A DNA stretch of 64,000 nucleotides from Oegoconia quadripuncta (lineage: Eukaryota; Arthropoda; Insecta; Lepidoptera; Autostichidae): positions 27,949,578 to 28,013,577 of the forward strand of contig OX438744.1 of assembly GCA_949316235.1 (NCBI GenBank). Reading direction: 5' to 3'. Shown here piece after piece: positions 10,073 to 21,341 of this stretch. The stretch's first letter is position 1; every line of letters starts with the position of its first letter. The position numbers and the translations under genes were made by a program. The notes below the pieces were generated by a model that did not search any database, was not told the DNA's origin, and saw only the letters and a program-made list of their open reading frames with translations.

Positions 10073-10376
10073 TGTAAACAACATAGGGTTTACGAACCGG
10101 AGGTCGCGGGTTCGATTCCCAGCGGGGCGCATATTAAGTACTCGGTTTGGTTGGTGGTAGGGCATTTTAAATGTTCGCCTGGCTAGCTACCACCATCTTA
10201 TCTAAATATGCCGCCAAACAGCAAAGTTAATAGCATTGTTGTGTTCCGGTTGTCAGAGATAAGATAGCCAGTTCCACAAATATTTGGGTTTCCTGGTCAG
10301 CTTCCACCTTCGGCCTCATCTTCGCTTAACATCAGGTGTGATTGAGGTTAAGTGCTAACCCGTTGTGCATAAAAGA
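10073..10376 (+). repeat. SINE-A immediately upstream of a channel exon
   Basis: Near-complete SINE-A with the head 'tgtaaacaacatagggttta', the B-box-like segment 'gcgggttcgattccc' and the tail 'ttgtgcataaaag'. The tail ends about 32 nt before the exon at 10,409. Confidence 0.85.
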
Positions 10377-10408
10377 AATGTAAAGCTAAGCTCTGGATTA
10401 TTTTCCAG

Positions 10409-10509
10409 GTAACTTCACCTGCTTGGAAGTGATCTTCAAACTGAAGCGGAGGCTTGGATACCACCTGTTTAACACTTACATACCGACCTGCCTCATCGTC
10501 ATCATGTCT
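10409..10509 (+). CDS. Ligand-gated chloride channel, exon b (loop C to M1)
   Basis: This exon completes the split Gly codon and encodes 'NFTCLEVIFKLKRRLGYHLF' and the start of M1 ('NTYIPTCLIVIMS'). NFTC supplies the second cysteine of the loop C pair seen in glycine-receptor-like channels. The acceptor is 'ttattttccag' and the donor is 'gtaagt'. The 101-nt length (2+99) ends in phase 0, matching exon c. SINE-A copies in the same orientation flank it on both sides at about 32 and 39 nt. Confidence 0.92.
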
Positions 10510-10547
10510 GTAAGTGTATTTGACTATCATCATCATATCAGCCGTAA

Positions 10548-10842
10548 GAACGATTCGGAGGTCGCGGGTTCGATCCCCAGCGGGGTACATGTTTAAGTAC
10601 TCGGTTTGGTTGGTAGTAGGGCATTTTAAATGTCCGCCTGGCTAGCTACCACCATCTTATCTAAATCCGCCGCCAAGCAGCAATGTTAATAGTATCGTTG
10701 TGTTCCGATCGTCAGAGACAAGATAGCCTGTCCCCCAAATGTGTTGGGGTTTCCGGGTCAGTACGCTTCCACCTTCGACCTCATCTTCACTTAACATCAG
10801 TTGTGATTGAGGTCACGTACCAACCCGTTATGCATAAAAAAC
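10548..10842 (+). repeat. SINE-A immediately downstream of a channel exon
   Basis: It starts at 'aacgattcggaggtcgcggg' (the A-box half is lost), has a full body, and ends in 'gttatgcataaaaaa'. It begins about 39 nt after the donor at 10,509. Confidence 0.85.
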
Positions 10843-11666
10843 CCAGTCTATTGAGTAGGCTGTAGACTGGTGTCTAGCTTATAATTATAATAAAATAATA
10901 AATTATAATAAAAGCTGTTGATGTGATGATGAAACTGACTTGGGTTTTCCATGACATAGCACGTAACAAACTTAAAAAATTGTCACATCCATAGATTAGC
11001 TCAAATGTTTAAGTACTAAATTACAGTAATTTTAGTGAAGCGTGTTTTTTTTTTAATTTAGCGTATTTGTTAATCCGGCCCGAATACTATCCGTGAAAGC
11101 CTCGTGAAAACGCAATCCGAAAAATTTCAGCAGTTTGTTATGCTCGTTCCAACAAAGATACATTTTAAAAACTGTATACCTACACATATTAAGTCGCCCT
11201 GGGAGGTTGGTATATCATTAATATATAATTTTTTGCCAAGTAATAGATGCTACATCACATCGATGGTATTCTCCGTTTGTGCCGTGTGGTTTCAGGCCAC
11301 GTATAGAGAATTGAACCATCTGTCAACTAGGAGCGACTAGGAACTTTACACAAAAAACAACGCCGAGCTCACCCCCTGTTATAAGTGCATTTCTGCATAT
11401 TTCGCTGGATGAATAGTCGATGTTGTTCCAAGTATTATACTTATGTTTAGCATATCTCTGTTCACCCACTTTGGGGAAAGTCGTGACGTCATTATACGTT
11501 ACGATTATCGAGCTGATGTGCCTCGATTTCTATATACAATCTGGTAATAATCAAATCCACTTTGTATTAAAAATAACCATCAGGTAAGTTTGCGAACAGA
11601 ATTAGAAATTATTTTGAAGTAAATTGGCCTTTTTTAACTGAGTGATTTTAATATTTCACTTTTCAG

Positions 11667-11827
11667 TGGGTCTCATTCTGGATTAAACCTGATGCAGCAC
11701 CAGCACGGGTCACCCTTGGCGTGACGTCACTGCTGACGTTATCGACGCAACACGCTAAGTCGCAGGCGCAGCTGCCACCAGTCTCATATCTAAAAGCTGT
11801 TGACGCCTTTATGTCGGTTTGCACAGT
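11667..11827 (+). CDS. Ligand-gated chloride channel, exon c (end of M1, M2, M3 start)
   Basis: The exon encodes '[20 protein letters not shown]' and continues through the M2 pore ('SLLTLSTQ') and the M2-M3 linker ('[20 protein letters not shown]'). The PAR motif at the inner end of M2 is the hallmark of anion-selective Cys-loop channels. '[11 protein letters not shown]' is the standard M2-M3 loop of insect GluCl/HisCl/pHCl relatives. The acceptor is 'cacttttcag', the donor is 'gtaagt' after 11,827, and the length is 53 codons + 2 nt, completed at 12,947. Confidence 0.93.
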
Positions 11828-11879
11828 GTAAGTATCCTTTCGCTACGCTTTCTATTAATAAATAATCAGACTTATGCAC

Positions 11880-12300
11880 TAAAAATATGAGAGAACCTAG
11901 ATGTGATCCCTGTGGTACACCAGAACGAACGAAGAGAGAGTTTTAGGTTAGGCAGGTAGACAATCTACCTGTACTGTAAACTATTTGAAAGTGAATATGT
12001 TCATCAAGTTACTTGAAAAATCCATGTAAATTTTGTATTAACTTAAAAAAATCGGCGCTTTTGGAAAATCTAAGCTAAAAGAAGATGTCTCAAAGACATT
12101 GACTAAGAATGTTACGGTGATTAACTTGTCGAAAGCCCTCTGAGAATCAACTTATCTAGAGTAGAGACTTGAGTGACGTTTTAGCATGAAATACTATTCA
12201 CAATACCGACTTGAATAAGGGTCCATAATGAACCATTGTTTTTTTTAATGACCACCTGTACACACATTATGGCATGCAATAAAGAATTGAATTGAATTGA
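11880..12300. other. Intron stretch ending in a LINE tail
   Basis: Nothing was recognised until 12,241-12,300, where 'ggcatgcaataaagaattga' followed by ATTGA repeats marks a + strand retroelement 3' tail. Confidence 0.5.
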
Positions 12301-12420
12301 ATAACATTCTGTAATACGAGCTTAAGATGAGAAGTTATATTAACCGTGATGTAATTTATATTCTCACCTTTAAATGATTGAATTGGCCATTGCTAGATAA
12401 TATTATAGTTACCAAAGTAC

Positions 12421-12810
12421 TTATCAGCCACAGGACGTCCACTGCTGAACATAGGCCTCCCCCATAGAATTCCAGAGTAACCGGTTGGAAGCGGCGTGCA
12501 TCCAGGTTTATCAGGTCGTCTGACCTCATTGTGAGTGAACGTCCTACGTTGCGCTGGCCGGTACGTGGTTTCCGCTCGAGAAATTTATTGTCCCACCGAC
12601 CATCAGTTCTTCGAGCTATGTGCCCTGCCCACTGCCACTTCAACTTACTAATCCGCTGGGCTATGTCAGCGACTTTCATTCGGTTACGAATTTCTTCATT
12701 CCTGATTCGATCACGTAGTGAAACGCCGAGTGTCGTCCACCACGAAGCTATCGTTGCGTGACTTTGAGCTTTCTTATGAGGCCCATAGTGAGAGATCACG
12801 TTTCAATGCC
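12421..12810 (-). pseudogene. RTE-like LINE ORF C-terminal end
   Basis: The minus frame gives 'LGVSLRDRIRNEEIRNRMKV', 'KLKWQWAGHIARRTDGRWDN' and 'LERKPRTGQRNVGRS', the conserved C-terminus of lepidopteran RTE-type endonuclease/reverse-transcriptase ORFs. The 3' end is at about 12,430 ('gcagtggacgtcctgtggc' on minus). It is 5'-truncated. Related pieces lie at 24,363, 44,030 and 62,343. It is in the channel intron before exon d, antisense to the gene. Confidence 0.8.
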
Positions 12811-12946
12811 ATTGGTTGGTTGGTTGATTAGACTTCGGTTATCCAGCACTCAGGTATTTTGGATGAGAAGACTTTGCGCAGCTGGCTCGATTGGCCTCTC
12901 TCACCAAATTGGATCTAATAGTTCTAATGAATTGTTATCTGTACAG

Positions 12947-13019
12947 GTTCGTATTCATGGCTCTGATGGAATACTGCTTGGTGAACATCGTGCTCGGAGA
13001 TGGAGCGGGAAAACCTAAG
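12947..13019 (+). CDS. Ligand-gated chloride channel, exon d (M3)
   Basis: The exon encodes the end of M3 ('FVFMALMEYCLVNIV') and 'LGDGAGKPK' at the start of the cytoplasmic loop. The first base completes the Val codon begun in exon c. The acceptor is 'ttatctgtacag' and the donor is 'gtagga'. Length is 1+72 nt and it ends in phase 0, agreeing with exon e. Confidence 0.9.
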
Positions 13020-13486
13020 GTAGGAATCATTCGAACGCAATTTTTTTTGTCATACCAAATTATTAAGTATAGAAAGTTTTATGTTCTCCTTATTTATTTA
13101 TTTATTTATCATTTATTGCACACAAGAAAAAAAAAACATACAGATACAACATAATAGAGACGACACAACAGGTTCTGCTTATTTCTACAATGAAATATCT
13201 TCCAGCAGACCTACGAAAGAGAGATATGACTGGAAGAGGCAGATAAGACGTGCACAATCTAAAAAATGGATAAATATGATAGATAAAAAAAAACCTTATT
13301 CCTATGTTTTTGTGATGTAAATTTTGTATTCCATTCTATAACACAAACGGCTTGATGAAGAAGTATTATTAAGGTGTTTTGTTCTACTGGGCGGGTATCA
13401 CCAGATTTGTTAATTTGAGTTTTTCTTATAAACACTCTATTTCCAAACAAACAAGCACTTCTTTATGGATGATCTTGTTTTTCCAG

Positions 13487-13615
13487 GAGGCAGCAGAGGC
13501 AGCGAAAGCACGCATGCGCGCGATCAACATTGACCGATTCTCCCGCGTCTTCTTTCCTCTTCTGTTCTCCGTTCTCAACGCCACTTACTGGCTGCAGTTC
13601 GCACAGTACATCTGA
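13487..13615 (+). CDS. Ligand-gated chloride channel, last exon (M4 and stop)
   Basis: The exon encodes a short basic loop ('EAAEAAKARMRAINIDRFSR'), the M4 helix ('VFFPLLFSVLNATYWLQF') and the C-terminus 'AQYI', with TGA at 13,613-13,615. The acceptor is 'tgtttttccag'. With exon d joined directly, the M3-M4 cytoplasmic loop is only about 25-30 residues. That is short for the superfamily but acceptable for the pHCl-2/Hodor-like group; a small alternative exon between 13,020 and 13,486 cannot be excluded. The tail of the protein is extracellular. Confidence 0.9.
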   Translation, partial: EAAEAAKARMRAINIDRFSRVFFPLLFSVLNATYWLQFAQYI

Positions 13616-13893
13616 CTGCCTGACTTTGATTAAGTAAAGTTGGATCGACGGTCATTTCATAATAAGTACTTAACATTTTTGTAACACACATGAAAAATAT
13701 AGCTCGTTGATTTTGCAAGGTCTAAAAAAGATGAATGGATAATGGACAATATTTCATCAGTAAATAACAGCACCGCAAAATATTTGTAATTGATAGATTA
13801 TCATCCTAGGGATGCTTAAAAGAATTATAAGAATTTAGAGAGGGTTTATTACCTTCAGTGGCTATTTGACAAATTAAGATTATTTTTTAAATA

Positions 13894-14601
13894 CAGGGTG
13901 AAAATTTAATTCGTGTAATTCCTGTTTACTGACTTCACTCCTGATTACGAACAACTTTTCACCAGGAACCATAGCCGAATTCGATCAAATTTCTGAATTC
14001 TGAAACCACCTTTAGTATGGAAGTCCAACAATTTTCGGCTAAATTCGGCTATGGTTCCTAGTGAAAAGTTGATCGTCATCAGCAGTGGAATCATCAGCTG
14101 AAAATTGTTGGATTTCCATACTAAAGGTGGTTTCAGAATGGTTTACTTTCTATGGGTGTTCGATAATTAACCGCCTCCGTGGCTCAATGTAAACAACATT
14201 GGGGTCGCGGGTTCGATCCCCAGCGGGGTACATGTTTAAGTATTCGGTTTGGTTGGTGGTAGGGCATTTTAAATATCCGCCTGGTAGCTAGACCACAATC
14301 TTTACTAAATTAGCCGCCAAACAGCAATGTTAATAGCATTGTTGTGTTCCGGTTGTCAAAGATAGCCAGTCCTCCAAATGTGTTGGGATTTCCGGGTCAG
14401 CACGCTTCCACCTTCGACCTCATCTTCACTTAAAATCAGGTGTGATTGAGGTCAAGTAAAAACCCGTTGTGCATAAAAAAAATTGATCGAATTCAACTAG
14501 GTATGGTTCCTTGGGACAAGTTGGTCGTAATCAAGAGTTAATGGGACGGGAGTTGTAACGTCACCAGTTAATGGGAATTACACGAATTCAAATTCACCCT
14601 G
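13894..14601. mobile_element. MITE-2 interrupted by a nested SINE-A
   Basis: The outer ends CAGGGTGAAAATTTAATTCG... and ...CACCCTG, both flanked by TA, match the 6814-7076 element. The inner part 14,165-14,478 is a SINE-A. The MITE sequence resumes afterwards with 'gatcgaattcaactaggtat' and 'ggttccttggga'. Confidence 0.75.
14165..14478 (+). repeat. SINE-A nested in MITE-2
   Basis: It reads 'aaccgcctccgtggctcaat', then 'ggggtcgcgggttcgatccc' (the segment between the A- and B-box regions is shortened), a body, and the tail 'gttgtgcataaaaaaa'. The insertion point is inside a MITE-2 arm, so the SINE is younger than that MITE copy. Confidence 0.85.
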
Positions 14602-15469
14602 TATAGTAATAAAACGAAAAAAAAAATAGATCTGACCTGCAGTGCAGAAGCCTAAAAGCTAATAATAAATAATACTGCAATAAATTATTTAGTATATTAC
14701 TTTATTATACTATACTCCAGTAAAAATACGTAATTTTTGTGGTGTAATTTCCTATAATCTTAAGTTCCTGATTTTTTGCGGAAGCATAGAGTACCCACTA
14801 GTAATAAAATGAAAAAGTTTTGTAACAAATATGTAGCTTGCTTTAGATATAATAATATCCATATATCAAAAATATTGCTTTGATATGCATTCGAAATGCC
14901 TAAAAATTAATTATAAATAAATAGATAGATTAAATAGCTTCAATTGTGGTTAATTTCGAGATTTTTAAATTATTAATTAAAAAAATTTTAAATTTAAGTA
15001 CCTTTTTTTTTTTTTATAATAAATTGTATTATAAATATTGTACATATAGATATAAAATTAAACATCGTTTCAAGCATTAAATTTGTTTGGGATATACGAG
15101 TAGGTATCTAACCACCCCGTTTTGGATAAAGGTCTTCTTTATGTATAATAATAATAATAAAAAAATTATTCATTTTAATTTTTTTCATAGTCGTGAATTC
15201 TGGAAAATTATGTATCCCTGGGCATATATACTATATCTAAAGGAAGCTACCGATTTGTTAGAAAACATTTTTATTCTATCACTGACAGGTCCTCTATACA
15301 TATGCAAAAATGACAGCCTTTAAAATTATAGTAAGTTAAAGGTGTATACCTAAATAGCATTGATGCTTTTCCAGAATTCACGATTATGAAAAAAAGTGTC
15401 CGTTTATATTAATAATTAAAAATTCTCGAAAATAACCGCAATTAAAGCTATTTAGGTATTGTTTGTAAA
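14602..15469. other. AT-rich stretch with dispersed repeat D
   Basis: Repeat D text ('tttcctataatcttaagttc', 'gagtacccactagtaata', 'gcttgctttagatat') at 14,713-14,850 recurs at 17,627-17,757 and, inverted, at 19,072-19,195. Two pieces of 'gtcgtgaattctggaaaa'/'ttccagaattcacgattatg' at about 15,191 and 15,371 form a loose inverted repeat. No gene was seen. Confidence 0.4.
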
Positions 15470-16040
15470 ATCAAAATCAAAATCAAAAATGTTTTTATTT
15501 CGTAAGTTATAAGAATAACATTTGAAATCGTCATGATAATACAGTTATCGCTCATTCACTAGGCAGTCTCCCCACAGAAGAACGAGCAAGAAACTCCAGG
15601 GTTGCTCTTTTTAAATAAGTCAATACAAATACAATTTGAGATACCTAATTGTAAAATTTATGATTCGACAAAGAAAAATAAGAATAAAATATACTGGATA
15701 ATGGCGAGCGGTTCATGTCCACGCATTCTTATGATCCAGATAGTCAGAAATTTTATAATAGCCTTTGGCACATAGTTTCCGTTTAATGGTTGTTTTAAAT
15801 TTATTTAAAGGCAAATTTTGAATGTCTACCGGAACCTTATTGTAAAAGCGTATACATTGTCCCTTGAATGACTTAGTGACTTTGTGTAAGTGACTGCTAT
15901 GGGCAGGAAGTTTATTTTTATATCTTGTATTTACATTGTGTATTTCACAATTTTTCCTAAACAAATACAGATTCTTTCTTACGTACATTACATTTTCGTA
16001 AATATATTGCGATGCCAAAGTTAATATATTGATTTCTTGA
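15470..16040 (-). pseudogene. LINE family J ORF2 C-terminus and 3' UTR
   Basis: The minus frame runs 101 codons: 'ENVMYVRKNLYLFRKNCEIH', 'NVNTRYKNKLPAHSSHLHKV', 'KGQCIRFYNKVPVDIQNLPL', 'GYYKISDYLDHKNAW', then a stop. This is the C-terminal domain of a Jockey/CR1-like reverse transcriptase. The 3' tail 'aaaatcaaaatcaaaa' (read inverted) is at 15,470-15,490. The copy is 5'-truncated but its last 100 codons are open, so it is fairly young. Confidence 0.8.
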
Positions 16041-16424
16041 AATTTATTCCTCAGAGATACTCGGGAGCCTATAACTTGTAGATCGCAATTAATTTTAATT
16101 CTACTTTTTTTACTTACTTACTTAATTTAATTTTAACTGTAATTAATTTTAATGCATTTCGAATGCAGATCAGAACAATATTTTTGATTAATGCTGTATT
16201 TAAAAAATTCTGGACGGTTAAACCCTCAAGGACTATCGATTTACCAAAATAGCGTCACACTGTTCATAAAAACGAAATTGCCTTTGCTCACAAATGTAGA
16301 TTTTTAAGAAAAAGTACAAATGTCAGATGTATGACATTACAAGTCAACACCTAATCGACCACTGCAAGTGATCGGGCGATAAAACCTGCAATGTGACATG
16401 TACTTATAATCATCTTATTTGGTG

Positions 16425-16680
16425 TAGTGGTTAGAAACTCTGCTGCTATACCAAAAGGTCGCGAGTTCAAATCCCGCTAGGGGCATATGTTTGTGTGATG
16501 AATACGGACATGTGTACCCGAGTTATGGATGTTTTTCATTTATATAATATGTATTTATTTACAACAAAAAATGTATTTGTATAGTGTATCAACCACCTGG
16601 TATACACGACACAAGCCTAGTCGCTTAGCATGGAACTAGATGGCGCTGTCTGTATATGTCCAAGGATATTTATTCATTCA
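16425..16680 (+). repeat. SINE-B, near complete
   Basis: The head 'ttggtgtagtggttagaaac' and a B-box-like 'gcgagttcaaatcccgc' are followed by 'ggggcatatgtttgtgtgat' and the tail 'atggcgctgtctgtatatgt'. Its tail ends in ATTT repeats. Confidence 0.8.
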
Positions 16681-17160
16681 TTTTATTTTATCTTACGCCC
16701 TCTTAGAATGAGGATTCCGAATGTAGGGAGAATGTCGTACTCCATCTGTCTATTAAGACCCTTTTTCTCAGGCTGTAAAACAGTCAATGCAATGCTATTT
16801 TGACACTCGCAAATAAATTAAAACCTGTAGGGTAATTCCCTAAACCTGGGTGCGACAGTAAACTAGCTCTTAAGCTCAGCATATAACTGAGTCGTTTCCC
16901 TTTCGCTGCAGCGACACTTATCTTAGGCCCGTATTAATAAATCAATCTTAATAGAAGTCTTGAGGCTGTATCAACCAATCAAGCAGTTGATGCTATCTCA
17001 TGCAAGCTCCGTGCTAATTTATAAACCAATCTTGAAGTCTACTCATCTGAGATCACTTTGTAATGATGATGACACAAATGATTTATTATTATATAGCTAA
17101 TGGCAAAAGATTATACCTAAATAAAATACGGAATTAATAAAAATATTTATAAATAAAAAA
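16681..17160. other. Unassigned intergenic DNA
   Basis: No exon-like frame and no confident repeat match. Confidence 0.4.
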
Positions 17161-17350
17161 AATGTCCCCTGTCTTGCACGGCCGGAAGTCTGCCTCGTTG
17201 AATAGCGAGGCTCGCCCTTTGCGCTAAATAGAGACCAGCCTTCCGGTCGTGCGAGGATTCGACCAAACGCTCCGATAACCGACTGAAGAGGCTATGAGCG
17301 CCTGGTCCCTACAGCCCGATAACCACCACAAAAGGTGCAAAAATGTAATG
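17161..17350. repeat. Dispersed repeat G, copy 2
   Basis: Pairs with 1571-1760 (see there). Confidence 0.45.
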
Positions 17351-17825
17351 TTGTTTGAGGTTCTGATGAGGCTGATGCGCTGAGGAACCAACTACATAAG
17401 ACAATAAAATTCTACTTTCCATCAAATATTTAAAAACGGGTATTAATTTTTTTTAATTATTGTCCATTGTTTAAGCAAAGTGGGGGCAACAAAGCATAAA
17501 TGAGTACCAAACCTACACTTCAAGATTATTATGTAGGTTTTGTAGGCAGTTGGTTAAAAAGTCAATCAATTGATTGTCTAGGCGTTGAAGGCATTTTGTA
17601 TCGCGGGCATTTTAGTCTAGAAAGGATATACTTTTAACTTCCTATAATTTTAAATGCCGTGATTTTTTGTACATGGATAGAGTACCTGTCAGTGATAGAA
17701 TAAAAATCTTTTTTAACAAATCAGTGGCTTGCTTTAGATATAGTATAGGTATTTAGTTATAAAACATAGACTTTTAGATTAAAATTACCACTGCGAATTT
17801 CATTGCGTCGGAAAATATTATTTAT

Positions 17826-17905
17826 TTATTTTTTATATGAGAGGGCGGCAAACGAGCATGCGGGTCACCTGATGGAAAGCAATCACCGCCGCCCATGGAC
17901 ACTGA
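17826..17905 (-). repeat. Poly(A)-tailed retroelement 3' end, copy 2
   Basis: Text 'tatgagagggcggcaaacga' and 'aatcaccgccgcccatggac', as in 1779-1915. Confidence 0.55.
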
Positions 17906-18779
17906 TGGACATGAATATAGGTAGAAAGAAAAAAAAAGTATTTATTCGGGGTCACATAACATAAACTAAACAATAATCTTAAATACCAGCAAAAAATATA
18001 TATTATGTGACGCCGAAAGATTTTCAAAATATTTATACCATTTTTTTTTATTAATAATTTCAAAACAATATTTTTATTTTAATCGATCTATTATGAAAAT
18101 TTTCAGCGACGGCAAATAGTGACTCAATAAATTTAATGTTGTAGGTTTTATAACTAAAAACTTATACTATACCTGTACAGTGTTTGTACATAAGAGAAGA
18201 ATGATAAGAGTCATGATAGTCACCAAAGTCTTTAATCTTGATAGAAACACTTGATATGGATATTAAACTTTATTAATGATCGAATATAGATATGTGTGCA
18301 CACTAATAGAGTAGGTCGAGAACTGACTGACGTGTTTGGGTAAAAAGTATGTCGCTGGACACGTGCCCGAAATGCTGACTATACTTTACAATATTTAATG
18401 TACTTGTACAATACCTAAAGCAAGCTGTAGAATGTTAGAAAACATTTGAAATTAAATGAAATCACTTTAAGTATTTGCATTGATTTTTGGTAGCGTGGGT
18501 GGTAAATATAATTGGTCCCGCAAAAACCTGCCTATAAAGGCGTGCAAATATTTAAAAGGCTTAAATTACAAATTTTACAATTTCCACTATTTTACGTATT
18601 GAATTTGTTTTAAAATTACAGTGAATTCTAAATTATCCCAGTCATAATTAATAATACTAAATACCAATGAGGTCGTCAAAAAACAGCATTAATTATAATT
18701 CAAATGTCATGTATAAAATAGAAAACTATTCTCTATTATTATCATTAAATCCCTGCATTTATAAATTTATATTAGTGAT

Positions 18780-19195
18780 TCCTATATAGTATCAGTATGA
18801 AAAAATCATTCATAGAATGGAAACATTTGTCTAAGAGCCAGCCACGTAGTTTTATCCTGAACCGTTGCAGAGGCAATTCCTTGATATTGTCCGGCAAATG
18901 ATTAAAAAAATTTATTCCCTTAAAAATCAATTCTTTTTACCATTGCAAATCTACAGTATGGCACTTGAAGCCTATTATTTAATTTGTCCCTAAATTTTCT
19001 TGTAATGGCTTCCATTCGTGTAACAAAGAATTCCGGATATTGCTTAACAAATATGGACACTTTATTTTATTACTGATGGGTACTCTATCCTTCAACAAAA
19101 AAATCAGTAACTTTAAGATTATAGGAACTTACACCAAAAAAAAAAAAAAAATACGCCCCGAATACAGAACCTCCTCCTTTTTTGAAGTCGTTTAA
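18780..19195 (-). repeat. Decayed LINE ORF fragment plus repeat D, minus strand
   Basis: 18,780-19,060 resembles the antisense of LINE reverse-transcriptase C-terminal text but has many stops. 19,072-19,195 is repeat D inverted. Confidence 0.35.
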
Positions 19196-19680
19196 AAATT
19201 ACGTATTCCCGCATTAGGAAGATGTGTGGCCCAAAGGAACAATTCGTCCTGTCTCAGTTTTCTGTAAAATCGGATGTGTGTGCCCTACATTACAATCTTC
19301 CTAGGCATTCAATTGTATCGTTAATTTAATGATCTGCCTACTACATAGGTAATTCAGTAATGCCTAATAATAATAGAACAACATTAACATAAGCTAGTGT
19401 CAAATTTATCACATAGCAACATAAACAATAGACGGTAGTAACCTAAATAATTATCGATCTTTAACGTACATTTAATTGAAATAAACATTTACTTAATAAA
19501 TAATATGAGTAGGTAACTTATGTGTAAATATTTACTGACCCCTTGCTGATTCTGACACTTGTATGACACAGATTTAAAGTTTGTTAAAATACAATATTAT
19601 GATTGTTTGAAATGTTTTAATTTGGGTTTTATGTTTCTATTGCGTAACCCTAAACCACCATACAATAACTCCCGGCGAAA
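19196..19680. other. Unassigned intergenic DNA
   Basis: AT-rich; no gene or repeat was recognised. Confidence 0.4.
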
Positions 19681-19689
19681 ACCGCCTCC

Positions 19690-20030
19690 ATGGGTCAATA
19701 TATATATATACATATAACATAACGAATCGGAGGGCTGCGGGTTCGATCCCCAGCGGGGCACATGTTTGGTACTCGGTTTAGTTGGTGGTAAGACATTTTA
19801 AATGTCCGCCTGGCTAGCTTATCTAAGTCCACTACCATCTTATCTAAGTCTGCCGTCAAACAGCAATGTTAATGTCATTGTTGTGGTCCGGTTGTCAGAG
19901 ATAAGAGAGCCAACCCCACAGATAAGATGGGGTTTTCTGGGTTCGCTTACGGGTACGCTTCCACCTTCGGCCTCATCTTCACTTAACATCAGGTGTGATT
20001 GAGGTCAAGTGCTAAGCCGTTGTGCATAAA
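19690..20030 (+). repeat. SINE-A
   Basis: It carries a head with a TA-repeat expansion ('caatatatatatatacatat'), the B-box-like 'gggttcgatcccc', a body with a local duplication 'ctaccatcttatctaagtc', and the tail 'ttgtgcataaaaa'. Confidence 0.85.
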
Positions 20031-20189
20031 AAACCTCGGGTGTTGTGTGTTTGATGGGGTTCTATAAATCCTTGGTTCGTTTCCTCCTACTTTTCAATAT
20101 TCTGAATTTAGGTGTAGATATTTAAAAAATATTTAAAAGATATTTAAAAAATACATTTACAAAACTCACTAACCTTTTGATTGGATTAG

Positions 20190-20360
20190 ATATGATTAAT
20201 TCGTTTATCCCGCGGGAACTACTGACTTTATCGGGATAAAAAATATCCTATGTTTTAATCCAGGCTTCGTTCTAGCTACTTACCAAGTTTCATCTAAATC
20301 TGCTTATCCGTTTCGCCGTGATTGAGCAACAAACAAACATCCAACTTTCGCATCCATCTA
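20190..20360 (+). repeat. Helitron-like repeat, copy 2
   Basis: Contains 'tatcccgcgggaactactga', 'aagtttcatctaaatctg' and 'gtgattgagcaacaaac' as in 8811-9037; both ends are cut. Confidence 0.5.
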
Positions 20361-20389
20361 ATCTAAAACGAAACTTTGTGGTGGGTTTT

Positions 20390-20830
20390 AGAGGGCTAAT
20401 TTAATTTAATTGCTAAAATGTGGACTGTATGGAGAGTTGAAAGTGATGATGAGATGAAGGAAGGCACGCCAAACCAGCACTAAACCCAGAAGTAGATCAT
20501 GCTTCACTCACCTTGAGTCTACAGCCAGCCAGGATAGGAAGACTATAGTTGGTACACGGGTCACGTCACACACAAGGGTTCCAATGTAATTCCACCTTCC
20601 TTCAATTCAGTTCGTTAATAGTACAGGGTAGCTAGAACGTCTAGCTAGAAGACGAAGCCTGAGCAGGTGAAACGTTCAGCTGCAATGGGAGCTTCTCGAT
20701 CGTTGAGGATAGCGAAACGTTCGCAATGTCCGACGGGTGCTGGCCGACTGGTCGACTGTACCACCACCATCCATAACCGACGGTAGTCGCAAAATTAGTG
20801 AAGCTTCATGTGAAGCTACTCACTAGGAAA
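20390..20830. other. GC-richer unassigned block
   Basis: This block has higher GC than its surroundings ('gaagacgaagcctgagcagg', 'gatcgttgaggatagcgaaa', 'gtgctggccgactggtcgac'). It has no long open frame and no match within the window. It may be the interior of an unidentified retroelement. Confidence 0.35.
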
Positions 20831-20849
20831 ATAGTGAAGATTCTACACT

Positions 20850-20985
20850 TTGGATGTTTGTTTGTTGCTCAATAAACGAAACTTGGTACATAGGTAGAAT
20901 AAACCCCTGGATTGAGACATAGGATATTTTTTATACCGATAAAGTGAGTAGTTCCCGCGGGATAAACAAATTTCGGCGGTAAAGT
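20850..20985 (-). repeat. Helitron-like repeat, copy 3
   Basis: Inverted relative to 20,190-20,360: 'tttgttgctcaataaacgaa', 'gtgagtagttcccgcgggat'. The two copies face each other across the GC-richer block. Confidence 0.5.
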
Positions 20986-21234
20986 TATTCGACGAAGCCA
21001 CGTTTTTCCCCTTGTTCTCATAAATACAAATGCCATGCATAGGGATGAGATTGGGTAGGTAAATAAAAATGTGTTTTTCACTCAATAGTATGGGAACACA
21101 GTCATTTGTTATTCAATTACATCAACAAAGTCAGAGGCATATCTTGACCATAAGTTTTTTTAATGTTCGGAAAAATTTTGGTCTTAAAACTGTAGTTGAA
21201 TTATAAAATTCCTTTCCGTAGTTCCTTTTCTACC

Positions 21235-21335
21235 CCCGACGAAAAACGACAAGTGTACAACGTTGAACGGTGTTGTGTGTGTGTCCAATCTTTGTCCAGA
21301 TATATTTCAGTAGTGCGTGGTCCGATTTGAGTACG
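21235..21335 (+). repeat. Dispersed repeat F fragment
   Basis: Text 'gacgaaaaacgacaagtgta', 'tgtccagatatatttcagta' and 'tggtccgatttgagta', shared with 590, 42,000 and 49,855. Confidence 0.45.
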
Positions 21336-21341
21336 ACTATA

